Shown: positions 1-9,871 of the stretch, piece by piece
Position numbering within the stretch: the first letter of the stretch is position 1
Layout: every line of letters begins with the position of its first letter
Source: Hyphochytrium catenoides
Lineage: Eukaryota > Sar > Hyphochytriomycetes > Hyphochytriales > Hyphochytriaceae
NCBI GenBank assembly: GCA_900088475.1
Contig: FLMG01002763.1
Location: forward strand, 51,115-74,231
Direction of reading: 5' to 3'
DNA: 23,117 nt
Notes under the pieces: model-generated
What the model was told of the DNA's origin: nothing
What the model saw: the letters and a program-made list of their open reading frames with translations, nothing else
Databases searched by the model: none
Made by a program: the position numbers and the translations under genes

Positions 1-29
1 TCTCTCTCTCTCTCTCCCTCTCTCCCTCC
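1..29. repeat. CT-rich microsatellite at the window edge
   Basis: A run of TC dinucleotides with CCC interruptions opens the window. Similar CT/GA tracts recur at 9556-9594, so this is a habit of the genome. It may continue outside the window. Confidence 0.7.
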
Positions 30-824
30 TTCCTGACGTGAGACTGCTGCTGCTGTTCCTGCTGCTCTCCTGTCACCTTCGTCACCCTTTCCCGCTCTCC
101 TACCAGCGCACTAACTACTTCTCTTCCTCCTCCTTTATCACTTTGTCAGTAAAGAGCCGTTTGCGGCTAACATTCCAACCCAAACACACAGAGTTGAGAT
201 CGTATTAAGCCATTACAAATCGCCATTTTGCCCGGACTCCTCTCTGTTCAGTGGAAGCTCGAAAGTGTCCTTGTCCACTTTAAGGTCGTACGCGATTTCA
301 ATACGCACTTGAAGCTTTCTCTCTGTCCTTGGACAACGAAGATCTGCACAAAATCTGAAGATTCTTCACCCGGAAACCGGACATACTTCTAAAGCTTCGA
401 AGGAGATCAAGACAATGGGAAGGAAGAAGGCGATGGCTCCAGGACATGGTGAAAGCCTCTGATGCCGACCAATATCTTCAATATGTGAAGATGAGCAAGA
501 GGAGCGGATACAGTTTGTGAGTCGGTGGTATGTTGGACAGTTCTGGACCTCTAAGATTTGCTGTCGCTACCATGTTCCTCCACATTCGTTGCCATAAGAG
601 ACTCGGCAGACTCAGACATCTTTGTCTAGTGCTACGCTAGCGAGCTTCGTTGTTTCAATAGGCTACTAAAGACGAGACATAATGAGCACTGACAGGCACC
701 AAAAGAACTGTTCCCAATCAATGATTGATTTACATGGCTTACTATGGACTTCACTATAGACATTATGGTACAACCTCCTCGTTGAAGTTCCACAACAGGC
801 GAGATAAGGCCAAGAGATATGATG
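30..824. other. Region without a firm gene; one possible plus-strand exon
   Basis: This stretch lies downstream of the minus-strand TALE/CW gene and should contain its 3'UTR, but I see no clear AATAAA on that strand. On the plus strand a frame is open from about 350 to 519 and ends at a good donor (AGTTT then GTGAGTCGG). It contains the peptide ADQYLQYVKMSKRSGYSF and could be an exon of a neighbouring gene. I could not find a convincing partner exon or a recognisable domain. The rest shows nothing I can name. Confidence 0.3.
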
Positions 825-3800
825 CTACTTCTTCCCGGCGCTTGCGCTTGAGAGTGTCTTGGGTTTGGACTTCTTGACAATCACCTTCGTACTCTTTTTA
901 GAGACGGTCTTCTTCGACTTTAGGACCCCTTTACCCGCCTTTGACTTGGTGGCGCCTTTCTTTGAGGTGGAGCCTTCCCCGTGCCCTCCACTTGCCGCCT
1001 GGACTTTAGAGGCACTGCTTGAGGTTCCCCCACCTGCGGTGGCTGCGGAAGGGAAAAGCGAGGGCTTCTTCTTCTTCTTGAAACTCTTTTTCTTCTTCTT
1101 AGAACCTCCTCCTCCACTTCCTCCTGCCCTTGCGGCCTCTGCTGCTGCGGTGAGAGCTCCCATTGTTGATCCTTTTGCCGCTCCCCCTCCCCCTTTTGCT
1201 TTCTTCTTCTTGATGGCAACTTTGGCCTTCTTGCTAGCAGGACCCTCCTCCTTTTTCTCACCTACAGGAGCAGTGTTCCCTACTTTGGGGGTCGGAGGAG
1301 GACTGCGTGGGCGCTTCAGGCTCTTTGTTAGGGCTCTGGGTTTCTTCCATCCTACGGATGAGAGACGGTAAGAAGCGACAATAAGGACAAGCAAGGTCAG
1401 TTCATTGAGAGCCATTAAAGATGACCTTATGAAAGAGGTGGGGCGGTAGAAAGTCTAGGTCGCTTGGGAGGACTGCTATCCATCATATGGCCTTTGTATC
1501 TTACTCTCTCTCCACCTTTCTCTCTTCCTCGTTCACTCTCTGTTTCCCCATCTCTCACCTTGTTCCTGCGGCGCTCCACAGCTGGCATGGTTCTCATCCC
1601 AGCTGTTCATCACACAGTACCAGACCCTCGGCAGTTTTTCTATGTCCATATCTTTTAACAGGGCACGCCATTTCCCACAAAGAGGGTTACAGCATTGGAT
1701 CCAATTGACCTCGTCCGGCTTTACTTCTGAGTGGTCAGCTCTCTAAGGAAGACGAAGATTAGACGAAGATTAGGGCAGTTGCGGATGGAGAGAAGAAGTA
1801 GAGCGAGACAAAGACCTAGGAGGAAAATTAGACGATAGAAGAGCCACTTAGACGAAGATTAGGACAGATGCGGATGGACAAGAGGAAGTAGAGCGAGACA
1901 AAGACCTAGGAGGAATATTAGACGATAGAAGAGCCACGAGTGGCAAGTACTGAGAGGATTAGATGCACACTAGAGTTAAAGAGCAAAGCAGTACACTGAA
2001 GAGGAATAGCTAGATAATAGGCATAGAGGGTCAAAAGAAGGGCGATGGGCGTCACCTTTAGGTTCTTTGTCACTTTCACGGCAAGCCTGAGCCGTCTAGC
2101 AAGTGCCTTCATGGCCCTCCGGGCTCTAATATCACTGTACACACCTTCTGCCAGAGTCACTTTGTACTCTTCCTCTGACTTTTCACAGGCCTGAAAGAGG
2201 GACAGGATCGTGTTAGCCACACGGGAAACCGAGTTAGACGCATGATGGCTAAAGAAGAAAATCGTGACTCTTTGGGAGCCGGGAAAGGGAATGGCGGATG
2301 TCAAAGAGTGAATAGAGGGAACACTTGTAGGCGAGAAGACCTTCTGAGGCAGCCGAGAAGCGTTATGAAGAAGCGAATAACGATGCCGTACATTTCTATT
2401 TTGATCCCATTTGTTCATGGCGCAGTACCAGCGTGTTGGCAGTGCTTCCGCGTCAACGAAATCGGGCAGTCTTCTCCACTTGAGACACTTGTCGCACTGC
2501 ACCCAGACATCATCCCGCCTTTCCACCAGGACAGAGTTGCCCTCTCCTTCATCCCCTTCCTTTTCCTCTTTCTCTACAGAAGGTTTGATGCCATCCTTTT
2601 GGCCATCTTTTGAAGCAGTCTTGGCTGCTTTCTCCCGTTGATTCATCTTCTTGCTATACTCCTCGTCATAGAGGGGATCATCATACCAATCACTCTCCTC
2701 ACTAGAAAAAGAGTCAACCTCATCTAAGGCAGATATCGGAACAGAAGGTCCCTTTGCCCCCTTTTTTCCTTTCTTCCCTTTGATCTTCTGCTGTGCGATG
2801 ATGTGCCTTTGCTGTTTTCTTCTTCTCGCTCCCTCCATCAGCCGATCTCGGACGGCGGCTTCACCCTGTGCTATCTCTGGATCTAGTGTTTTGAAGCGAA
2901 AGAGGCGAACGGCCTGAGAGAGAGATGGAGAAGGGTGTGATGCCTTCTCTGTTGTTCCTTTCGAAGGTATTGGTTGGCTATCTGTTGATGGAGGAAAGAT
3001 TAAGGACGCTATCAGCGATGGAGCAAGGAGAACGGCGAGACCAAGAGAGAGAGATGAGAGAAAGCCCTTAATACTGCGCGGAACCTAAACCTGAACCCTG
3101 TTCCCCCATGGAACCATATCAGATGTGAAAAAGATGACCACGAAACGCGAAAAAATGTAAGCGGAGAGGCGTGTGCGATGCACGCCAACACGCTTCACTT
3201 CATCCTGGGTCTCTCCTGTGGTGCTCACCTGCAAGACTGGCGATTATCGAAGCCACCCATAAGTCGGTCTCAGGATGAGAGTCAGAGATGAGTTTCTTCC
3301 TTCCTTGGCCGAGGACTTCCTCTGCCCTGATCAGAGGCTCGTCTCTCTTCTTCTCATCCTCCTGCTTCTTTCTTTCTAGAAATTCCCTAAGGATCTTATC
3401 TTTCAATGGACGCAGAGCCGCCTCCCGCTGATGAAGAATTTGCATACGATTCCATGTGGAACTATAGGATAGACGGGAGGAGCAAAGAATTGGCTATTGG
3501 CGATGAAGGAGGAGCAGACATAGAGGCACAGAGAATGATTGAGACCTAAAAGGACAGAGAAGAGCCACAGACCAATAGAGAAGCGTGGGAAAGAGGAGAG
3601 GGCTTAAAAAGGGATAGAAGACCTTTTCAATAGAGAGAATATAGGGAGTTAAGGGAGACAGAGTCACCGACAAGAGGGTTCATCTTACGCATTATGCAAC
3701 AGTTCCTTCCGAATGGAGTACTGGATTTCTTCCGGCGCCGCGTTGTGTAAGGGTTCCTTGCCACTTGTCTTTAGTCTCTCAGCCTCGTGAGAGCCTTGCT

Positions 3801-6800
3801 CAAGGACGTCAAAGCCTGAGAAGCTCTCCGGCTTGTGTGAAGAGAATGCAAGAGAATTTACCAAAGATCCAGCGATTAGACACAATTTGTCAAGCACTTC
3901 CTCACTGCACCATGCTCTATCTATCGATAAACGTAGATCATTCTGCTGGGGTTCGGACTTCCCTCATGGAGGATACAGTTCCTTTCCTTAAGGAACCTTA
4001 CTTCATCACTCTGTACCCCTTACCTTCTCACTCCTAAAGACTTGTAATGTGACAGTCTCCCGCCTGTGCTGCAGCCTCTCGGTTGGATCATCCTCTATCT
4101 TCACCTTCTCACCGGGATGGTCTATTGGGCCCATATCCACCTCCGTCATCTCCCTTTCTGTCAATTTTGACATGGCCGTCGGGGTAGGGAGAAAAGCAGC
4201 GAAAGAGATAGGAGTCGAAGGGCAAGAGGAAGAGGAATCTGAGGAGAAGCCGGACGTTGGAGAGCTGAGTGGACCTTTCTTCGTAAAAGGCCCTCCTCCA
4301 CCCTTGACTTTGTGCTTAGGAGAGACCTTGCTGAGCTTTATGGCTTTCTTCGACTTCACTGCTGTCGACCCGGCAGTCTTCCTCTTCCCATTTGCAAGAG
4401 GGGACTTGGTTTTGAGCTTGATAGCTGTTCAGTATCAACATGAACCAGAGCAGGAGGGAGAGGAGGCTTTGTTTAGTGAGGCACGTGACTATAGACCTAG
4501 GAAATGTAGCGCCTGGCAGGAACCTACATAGGAAGCAGCGAGAAAGGCAACACCGTTACGCGAGAAGATTTACCTTCTTTCTCTTCATGCTCGTCTCTCT
4601 CAGAGTCCGAGGAGAGTCTTTGCATTACGCCGCTTCCTCCTCCAGAGGCTCTCAGAGCCTTCGCAAGAGCAGTCCCCTGTCTGATCTCCTCTTCCTCATC
4701 CGAGTCGTTGGCGCCGAAACCTTCCATAGATGCCAAAAGATGGAGAGGCGTCATAGGGAACGAGCGAGACCGAGACCATGAGTTAGAGCAGAGAGTGCGC
4801 AGAGCAACTCGTTAGCTTGGCTTTTCAAAGAATGCGTAGGTTGTTGGAGCGCAGCAGAGAAAGGAAGACGTTGCAGGAGCTTCACGTGAACTACAGCGAG
4901 TACTTATATAACCAAGAGCACCTGTAAGTTGGCTCTTTGGCGTCGACAGCTTTTCCTTCTTGACTTTGGCAGTGATTTTCTTCTACGTAGAGGCAAGTTA
5001 GTTGTCATCTGACGCGGACAGCTACGAGTCAATAACGTAGCTACCTTTTCTCCTCCTCCTTCGCCTTTTGAGGCCTTCGATAGCTTCTTGAGGAGTGTGC
5101 CATCTCCATCTTTTTTCTCCTTGCCTTTACTTGGGGTCTTAAGCGGTTGGGGCGTGGTCGCTGCTGCTGCCGGAGAGAGAGTGTCAGCCAATCACTTAGA
5201 GGACAATGGGAAGAGTGGGAAGCAAGAGCGAGGCAAGAACGTGGCCACGAGAGACGCAGCACTTGTAAGAGAGGCACACCTGCGCTTGCCGTTACTAAGC
5301 CAGAGAGCCCTATCCCAAATCGAAAGAGAGACCAGGAGGAGCGTTAGAATCGTCAAGTCAGAGCGCAGTCTGTTAAGAAATGTCATGTAAAACCACTAGC
5401 CCATATTTGGCGCTGACGATGCACTCAAACTGGCAGAGCAAAAGCAACAAATTATGCATTTGGCGGGTCGCCTACTCTTACCCTCAATGCGTGGCTTCCA
5501 GAATCGCTTTCTATTGTTTGTGAACCAATTGGTCAGCTGCTTCATCTCGATGCCTGTCGCGTTCATAATCTCTCTTTTCTGCGCTTCTGTAGGATAAGGA
5601 TGCTTGATATGCTTTGGATCCATGATCCAATTCTTGAGGTACTCGACAGTAGAGGTCGGCAAAACAATCTTGCCCCTCTTTTTTGAGCCATTTGACGTTG
5701 AATGGCCTCTATCTGCCCGCTCACCCCCTTTGTCTTCTCCGCTTTTTCCGGATTTGGGTTCTTCATTCCCTGTGTTGTCAGACGACTCCGAAGAGGAAGA
5801 ACCTCCCTTCTGGAGTTCCAGCACTTCTTTACTCTCCAAGGATGATTGAAGCGGGGATGCGGGAGCCGGAGAGAGAGGAGAAGCGGGGCCATTCGAGACC
5901 ACTGAAGGTGTCGTTTTAGCTCTCTCTATTGAGAAATGATGAGAAGATTGAGCCTGCTCCCTGGCAGCCGCAGGAGCACTGCTAGCGGAGGAAGGGTGCA
6001 CCTTTCCTGCTGGTGCCAAGGTTTGAATGTGACCTACAGATTGATTTCCTGATGCTTGTGAAGAGGAAGAGATATGAGAGTGAGGGGAAGGATAGGTGTA
6101 ATGATGAGGCAGAGATCCCTGGAACGGGCTCTGATGAGCAAAGCCCTGCTGCTGGTCGGTCCCCGATCTGCTGTTGCCAAGGTTATTAGAAGGAAGCCGA
6201 AGAGCAGGAAGGCCCAGGGACAAGTTCATAGGTCCTACGAAGACGGTGCGGCAGACGAGGTAAACGTTTTGGTCTCTGTTCGGATGGTCTTGCACAGTAA
6301 AGCTTACCCTTTATACTCCCAGGAAGTGAGCGAAGCTCCTGTGGCTGATCTCTCTGCATGTGTGGCTCGGTTTGAATGTCGTTGGTGAGGGAGATGCCTC
6401 CTGGACCTTTCATGTAAGGTGAAGGAAGGCGATTCTGTTGCATGTCATTGTGCCTGCAAAGCGTAACAGTCGAGGTAAGAAATGGTAAGTCTGGAGAGAC
6501 GTAAATAGTAATTGCCATATCGGTAACGCCTTGAAGCTGTTGGAGCTTACTATGGCGATCCGATTGAGATGCACAAAAGTAGAGGAGCTTGACTCAATGG
6601 GAGGATACAAGTGCAAGGAGCTCAGTTTGAAAGAGGTTGCTGTCGTACATTTGATGTCCATATCTATCTTGGGGTTGCTGGAACGATGCTGGGCTCATAT
6701 AGTTCGGAGGCATCTGGGAACCATACATTGGGATGTTCAGAGGCGGTGGAGCGTGGTGCTGGTGACTGAGAGACGAGGACGACATTATGGGTTGCAGCTG

Positions 6801-8879
6801 CGGAGGGTGGTGCCCTCGATTGCCAGCTTCAGATTTTTTGGATGACGAAGGTGTTCCAGATAGTGATGACACCTTCCTAGCTCCCGTCTCGGCGCCGTTC
6901 TCCTCTTCTTCGTAGTCCTTAGAAGTCCTGGGAGTGGCTGGAAATCCAATAATCTCTTTCTTTCCCTTCTCCGCTCCTAAAGCTCCTCCTCCTCTCTTCA
7001 AAGCAGGTTGCGGCTCCGTTGCGGGTGGAGAGCTTCCTTCCTTTTCCACTGCTTTTCCAGCGGTAGGCTTTTTCTTTATGGGCTTCTTCTTGGTAGGAGT
7101 CTCTTCGGCCATCTCTTTGTTCTCCTTCTTCCCCTTCTTAACCCCTTTTGGTTTGGCATGTGGGGTACCGGTTTTTCCCTTCTGGTTAGACAGCTGTTGC
7201 GCTGACGAAGGACCATGAGATGGTGTCTGCTGTGGTTGATGGTGGCGAGAGGAGAGAGAGGTAGACGAGGAAGGAGGTCCCGGCTGAGGCTGTATGTGGT
7301 GCTGATGGTGTTGGTGCTGAGAGGAAGAAGACTGTTGCGGCATTACCATCTGTGACATAGACGGAGGAGGGTGCCTGAGGCTGCCCTGAGACTGTAAAGG
7401 AGAGAGCATGGGCGGCGCCCAGTCGGTTCTGAACTGATGAGGGCCCATCTGGTGTTGGTGCCCCACAAGAGACTGGTGTGAAGGCATGTGACCCTGGTGT
7501 CCACCCATGTGATGCATTCTACCAAAGATAGGGTAAGAGGCTATGCACTCAGAGGATACTATGTACTGGGTAAAGCAACAGGCCAACTAGCAGGTCGTAG
7601 AGGGGCGGTGACAAAAAGCAAATGAAGAGATGCCAAACAGACTCTCAAACATCTATCAAAAATAAAAGGGCAGAGAGGAAAAGCCGAAGCTTGAGAAATG
7701 TATACGGAAGGGACAAAAGCGAAAAAGGGGTCGACCAAGAGCTACAATAGAGGACTAAAGGTTAAGGCACCGCTAACAGGACGCGAACTAACCTGTCATG
7801 ATGAAGAGAAGGCAGAGGAACCATACTACTCGCAGGGCCAGGAGGGAAGCTGGACATCATCCTCTGGGGCGGAAGGGAATAACCCTGAGGCCCTCCCTGG
7901 TGGGCAAAGGGATTGTGATGATGCATAGTTGGGTGCTGCGGGAAGCCCGACGAGACACCCATTAGAGGTGGGATGGGCATCATCATTCCTCTCATGCCAA
8001 TTGAAGAAGGCACAGGACTACGCCGTTCGGGTATATCCTTCTAAAGACCGAGGAGAAGACAGAGAACGGGCCAAACAAGAAATATCGAGTTTAGCGTAAG
8101 TCAGGGGCACTAGAGGCGTACTGAACGGGCAGAAGGAGCTTTCAGATATAAAGAAAACCGCCACTTGTGCGATGCAGAGTGTGGCTCAGGACAGGTCAAC
8201 AGGGAGTAACGCTGCCTAGAGTAATCGAGTAAGAAGGCAAGGCGGAAACGTTGCAGGACAGACATACAGACTTCACGGAGGCGCATACATCGTATTTTGA
8301 GCCCTTTCCCTGTGACGGATGATCTCCCCCGCCGCCGCCTTGTTTCTCCTGGCGGCTGCTACTAGGAGTCCCGTTGTTTAGCTGAGGTTTCCACAAGCGC
8401 TTCCTGGCATTGGCAAACCAAGTGTTCACTTGTTTGATCTCTAGACCAGTGGATTGGGCCAGCTGGCGCTTTTCCTGCAAGCCACAAGCACAAGAGAAGA
8501 CAAATGGGTAGAGAAGGGCCGACGGACGGCTTACAATCAGATGAAAGGGATACGCTGAATAGCGGCGTCGCAGCAGCGAGGAGTCAGAAGCAATCTTTCG
8601 AATAGAGAAACGAGAGACACCGAGGCGGCCAGTGGGAGACAAAGAGGGAGTAGAGGGATTTTACTGAGAAGAAAGAAAAGAGGGCAAGGAAAGGAAAGCT
8701 GCAAGCACCTCTTCCGTGGGATAGGGATGCCCAACATGCTCCTTTGCCATCATCCACTCTTTCAGCATTGCCACAGCGTCTGCCGGTAGTCCGTCCTTTC
8801 GCACATTACTCGGCTTCTTTCCACCGCTATCCATGTCGCCCATACTGGACCGCTCTTGTCCCTTATTGCGATCCTTCAT
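825..8879 (-). CDS. Double TALE homeodomain, double CW zinc-finger nuclear protein (16 exons, ~1603 aa)
   Basis: Probable nuclear regulator. Exons on the minus strand: 8879-8709, 8474-8289, 8040-7793, 7518-6649, 6453-6308, 6234-5482, 5166-5045, 4982-4922, 4720-4574, 4424-4024, 3831-3689, 3461-3229, 2981-2392, 2190-2145, 1726-1559, 1351-825 (TAG). All have GT/AG ends and every junction keeps frame, giving 4812 nt. Residues ~29-88: TALE homeodomain 1. ~203-491: linker rich in His, Gln, Pro and Ser with lysine clusters (KPIKKKP). ~729-788: TALE homeodomain 2. ~1036-1250: charged, helical-looking segment. 1320-1361: CW finger 1. 1381-1425: CW finger 2. The tail is rich in Lys, Gly, Ser and Ala and ends SAGKK. 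In TALE proteins the homeodomain binds DNA, and CW domains bind histone H3 tails, usually methylated K4; a chromatin-linked transcription factor is inferred. The start is the first ATG of exon 1, because the upstream exon has a stop in the matching frame. Its Kozak context is weak. The least certain junction is exon 8 to 9: a separate CW gene could start at ATG 4754 or 4724. Confidence 0.72.
1569..1703 (-). other. CW-type zinc finger 2, with altered first zinc knuckle
   Basis: Residues 1381-1425 in exon 1726-1559. It reads [15 protein letters not shown], then [19 protein letters not shown] and GAPQE, a strong CW match. The first knuckle is C-C-x3-C instead of the usual C-x2-C. The exon contains no usable ATG and was found only by translating the gap between CW finger 1 and the lysine-rich tail. 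Its phases fit both neighbours (incoming 1, outgoing 1). Confidence 0.88.
1750..1938. repeat. 89-bp tandem duplication inside an intron
   Basis: Two diverged copies of an 89-bp unit lie head to tail at 1761-1849 and 1850-1938, each starting AGACGAAGATTAG and ending near AGAGCCAC. A further copy of the first 11 bases sits at 1750-1760. The array lies in the 418-nt intron (2144-1727) between the two CW exons and explains why that intron is the longest in the gene. Confidence 0.85.
2179..2505 (-). other. CW-type zinc finger 1
   Basis: Residues 1320-1361. It reads [14 protein letters not shown], then [17 protein letters not shown], then a phase-0 intron (2391-2191) and ACEKSEEE. The four zinc ligands are Cys1323, Cys1326, Cys1347 and Cys1359. 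The last lies in the 46-nt exon 2190-2145. The conserved tryptophans that form the methyl-lysine pocket in known CW domains (W1320 and W1329) are present. Confidence 0.92.
4903..4910 (-). promoter_or_regulatory. TATA-like box inside the TALE/CW locus
   Basis: On the minus strand this reads TATATAAG. It is about 150 nt upstream of ATG 4754, the first possible start of a stand-alone CW gene. In the one-gene model it lies just inside the intron 4921-4721 and would have no role, or would mark an internal promoter. No other core element is evident. Confidence 0.25.
5492..5671 (-). other. TALE homeodomain 2
   Basis: Residues ~729-788, in a single exon. It shows [11 protein letters not shown], the loop HIKHPYPTE, then ATGIEMKQL and the recognition helix [18 protein letters not shown]48, F49, N51 and R53 are present. 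It differs from homeodomain 1 at many positions (WFTNNRKRF against WFANARKRL), so the two are not a recent duplicate. It is preceded by a Ser/Glu/Lys-rich stretch ending in NGSKKRGK, a likely nuclear localisation signal. Confidence 0.95.
8382..8795 (-). other. TALE homeodomain 1, split by an intron
   Basis: Residues ~29-88 of the TALE/CW protein. Helix 1 reads [10 protein letters not shown]. The three-residue loop extension typical of TALE homeodomains ends in HPYPTEE, after which a phase-0 intron (8708-8475) interrupts. Exon 2 continues [16 protein letters not shown] and the recognition helix [14 protein letters not shown]. The invariant W48, F49, N51 and R53 are present. Position 50 is Ala, unlike the Ile, Asn or Gly common in plant and animal TALE proteins. 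The domain confirms a GTGCTT donor and a TTGCAG acceptor for this genome. Confidence 0.93.
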
Positions 8880-9136
8880 AGGACCCAATGATGAGCTTGT
8901 CCGGGTCTAGGAAAGTATTCAAAATGCCATGTGTAGACTTCTACGCCTGAAGATGTTGTGAGTAAGCAATGATAAACTAAATCAAATCTCAGGCATATAC
9001 AGAAAGGCGGAAGAGGATGCTTGCGGGCCAACCTCCAACCGCAGGGAAACGCGACGGGTGAGGAGCATAAACACCAAGGCCAGAAGGTCGATTTGCTGTT
9101 GCTGAGGGAACAACCAGGAGACTCTTGCGGACTTAC

Positions 9137-9203
9137 CTTTAGAACCTCGTATCACCTCCACGGCAATCGCCTGCAGCAGGGCGCTATTTCCGCACCAAAT
9201 GGC
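9137..9203 (-). other. Probable 5'UTR exon of the TALE/CW gene
   Basis: On the minus strand a consensus acceptor (CTTTTCCCTGCAG) and donor (AAAG then GTAAGT) bound a 67-nt exon. Splicing to 8906 gives a transcript whose frame into homeodomain 1 contains a TGA, so the exon would be untranslated and ATG 8879 would be the first start in frame. A weaker donor at about 9446 (GAAG then GTGTAAG) may end a first non-coding exon. Confidence 0.5.
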
Positions 9204-9552
9204 CTGCAGGGAAAAGGGCTACCAGGGTTCAGCTTGGCACTGCAGCGCCTGTTTGCGCTCCGTGGAGCTAGAGAGGGGATTTTCAAGTTAATGTTAGACA
9301 GGGAAACGCCTCCCTTTGATCTTCCTTGATGGCAAGCGTGTAGAGGCGACGGAAGACGATAGAAATTGCCCCAAGGACGACCCACAAAAGCGTGAGTTCG
9401 CAATGGCGAAGATTTTCTGCACTGATCTCCGTCTCTTACACCTTCCTTCACCGCCGTCTGATGGCTTGCAGACTTGATGCCCCGATTCTTCCTTTTTCTG
9501 CCCTAGGAAAGTATTGGGCGCTGAGTGCGCCCTCTGTTCCCCAGTCCTCTCT

Positions 9553-9555
<3 letters not shown>

Positions 9556-9593
<38 letters not shown>

Positions 9594-9594
9594 C
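9556..9594. repeat. CT/GA microsatellite upstream of the TALE/CW gene
   Basis: A near-perfect (TC)n run with TTT and CCC interruptions. On the minus strand it is a GA tract just upstream of the inferred 5'UTR exons. Its position suggests a promoter-proximal GA element, but it may be only a microsatellite. Confidence 0.75.
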
Positions 9595-9852
9595 CTCTGC
9601 CTCTGTCTCTGTCTGGGCGGCTGCATGATGATGTTAGTGACCTACAGGCGGTCTCGCTCCCAACATCAACGCAGTCGACCTTCTCCCGCTTTTTTGCTCT
9701 TCCCCTGCTCTCTCGCTCTATCTAACCGCTCATTCTTCCTAGTTCCAATAATGCTACTACCTATAAAGAGTCTGAAATCTCTCCCTCCGCTCTGGCTTCC
9801 GTTTCTGTCCATTCTCAAAGTGTCTTTGGGTAAACTACGGTACATGATGTGA

Positions 9853-9871
9853 TGGGTGGCGGTCCCACCCA
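9853..9871. repeat. Short GC hairpin
   Basis: Seven-base arms TGGGTGG and CCACCCA flank the loop CGGTC. It is not followed by a T tract, and eukaryotic termination does not need one, so no function is assigned. Confidence 0.5.

Noticed and set aside
859-1371. 170-codon plus-strand ORF rich in Phe, Leu and Pro
   Set aside because: It is the complement of the lysine-rich final exon of the TALE/CW gene: AAG/AAA codons read as CTT/TTT on the other strand.
2056-2144. Read-through coding segment [15 protein letters not shown] after CW finger 1
   Set aside because: Using the donor at 2055 gives phase 0, incompatible with the CW2 exon (phase 1). The donor at 2144 fits. It may still be an alternative form.
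9294-9628. ORFs through the CT/GA microsatellite on both strands
   Set aside because: They consist largely of Ser-Leu or Arg-Glu dipeptide repeats from the dinucleotide tract.
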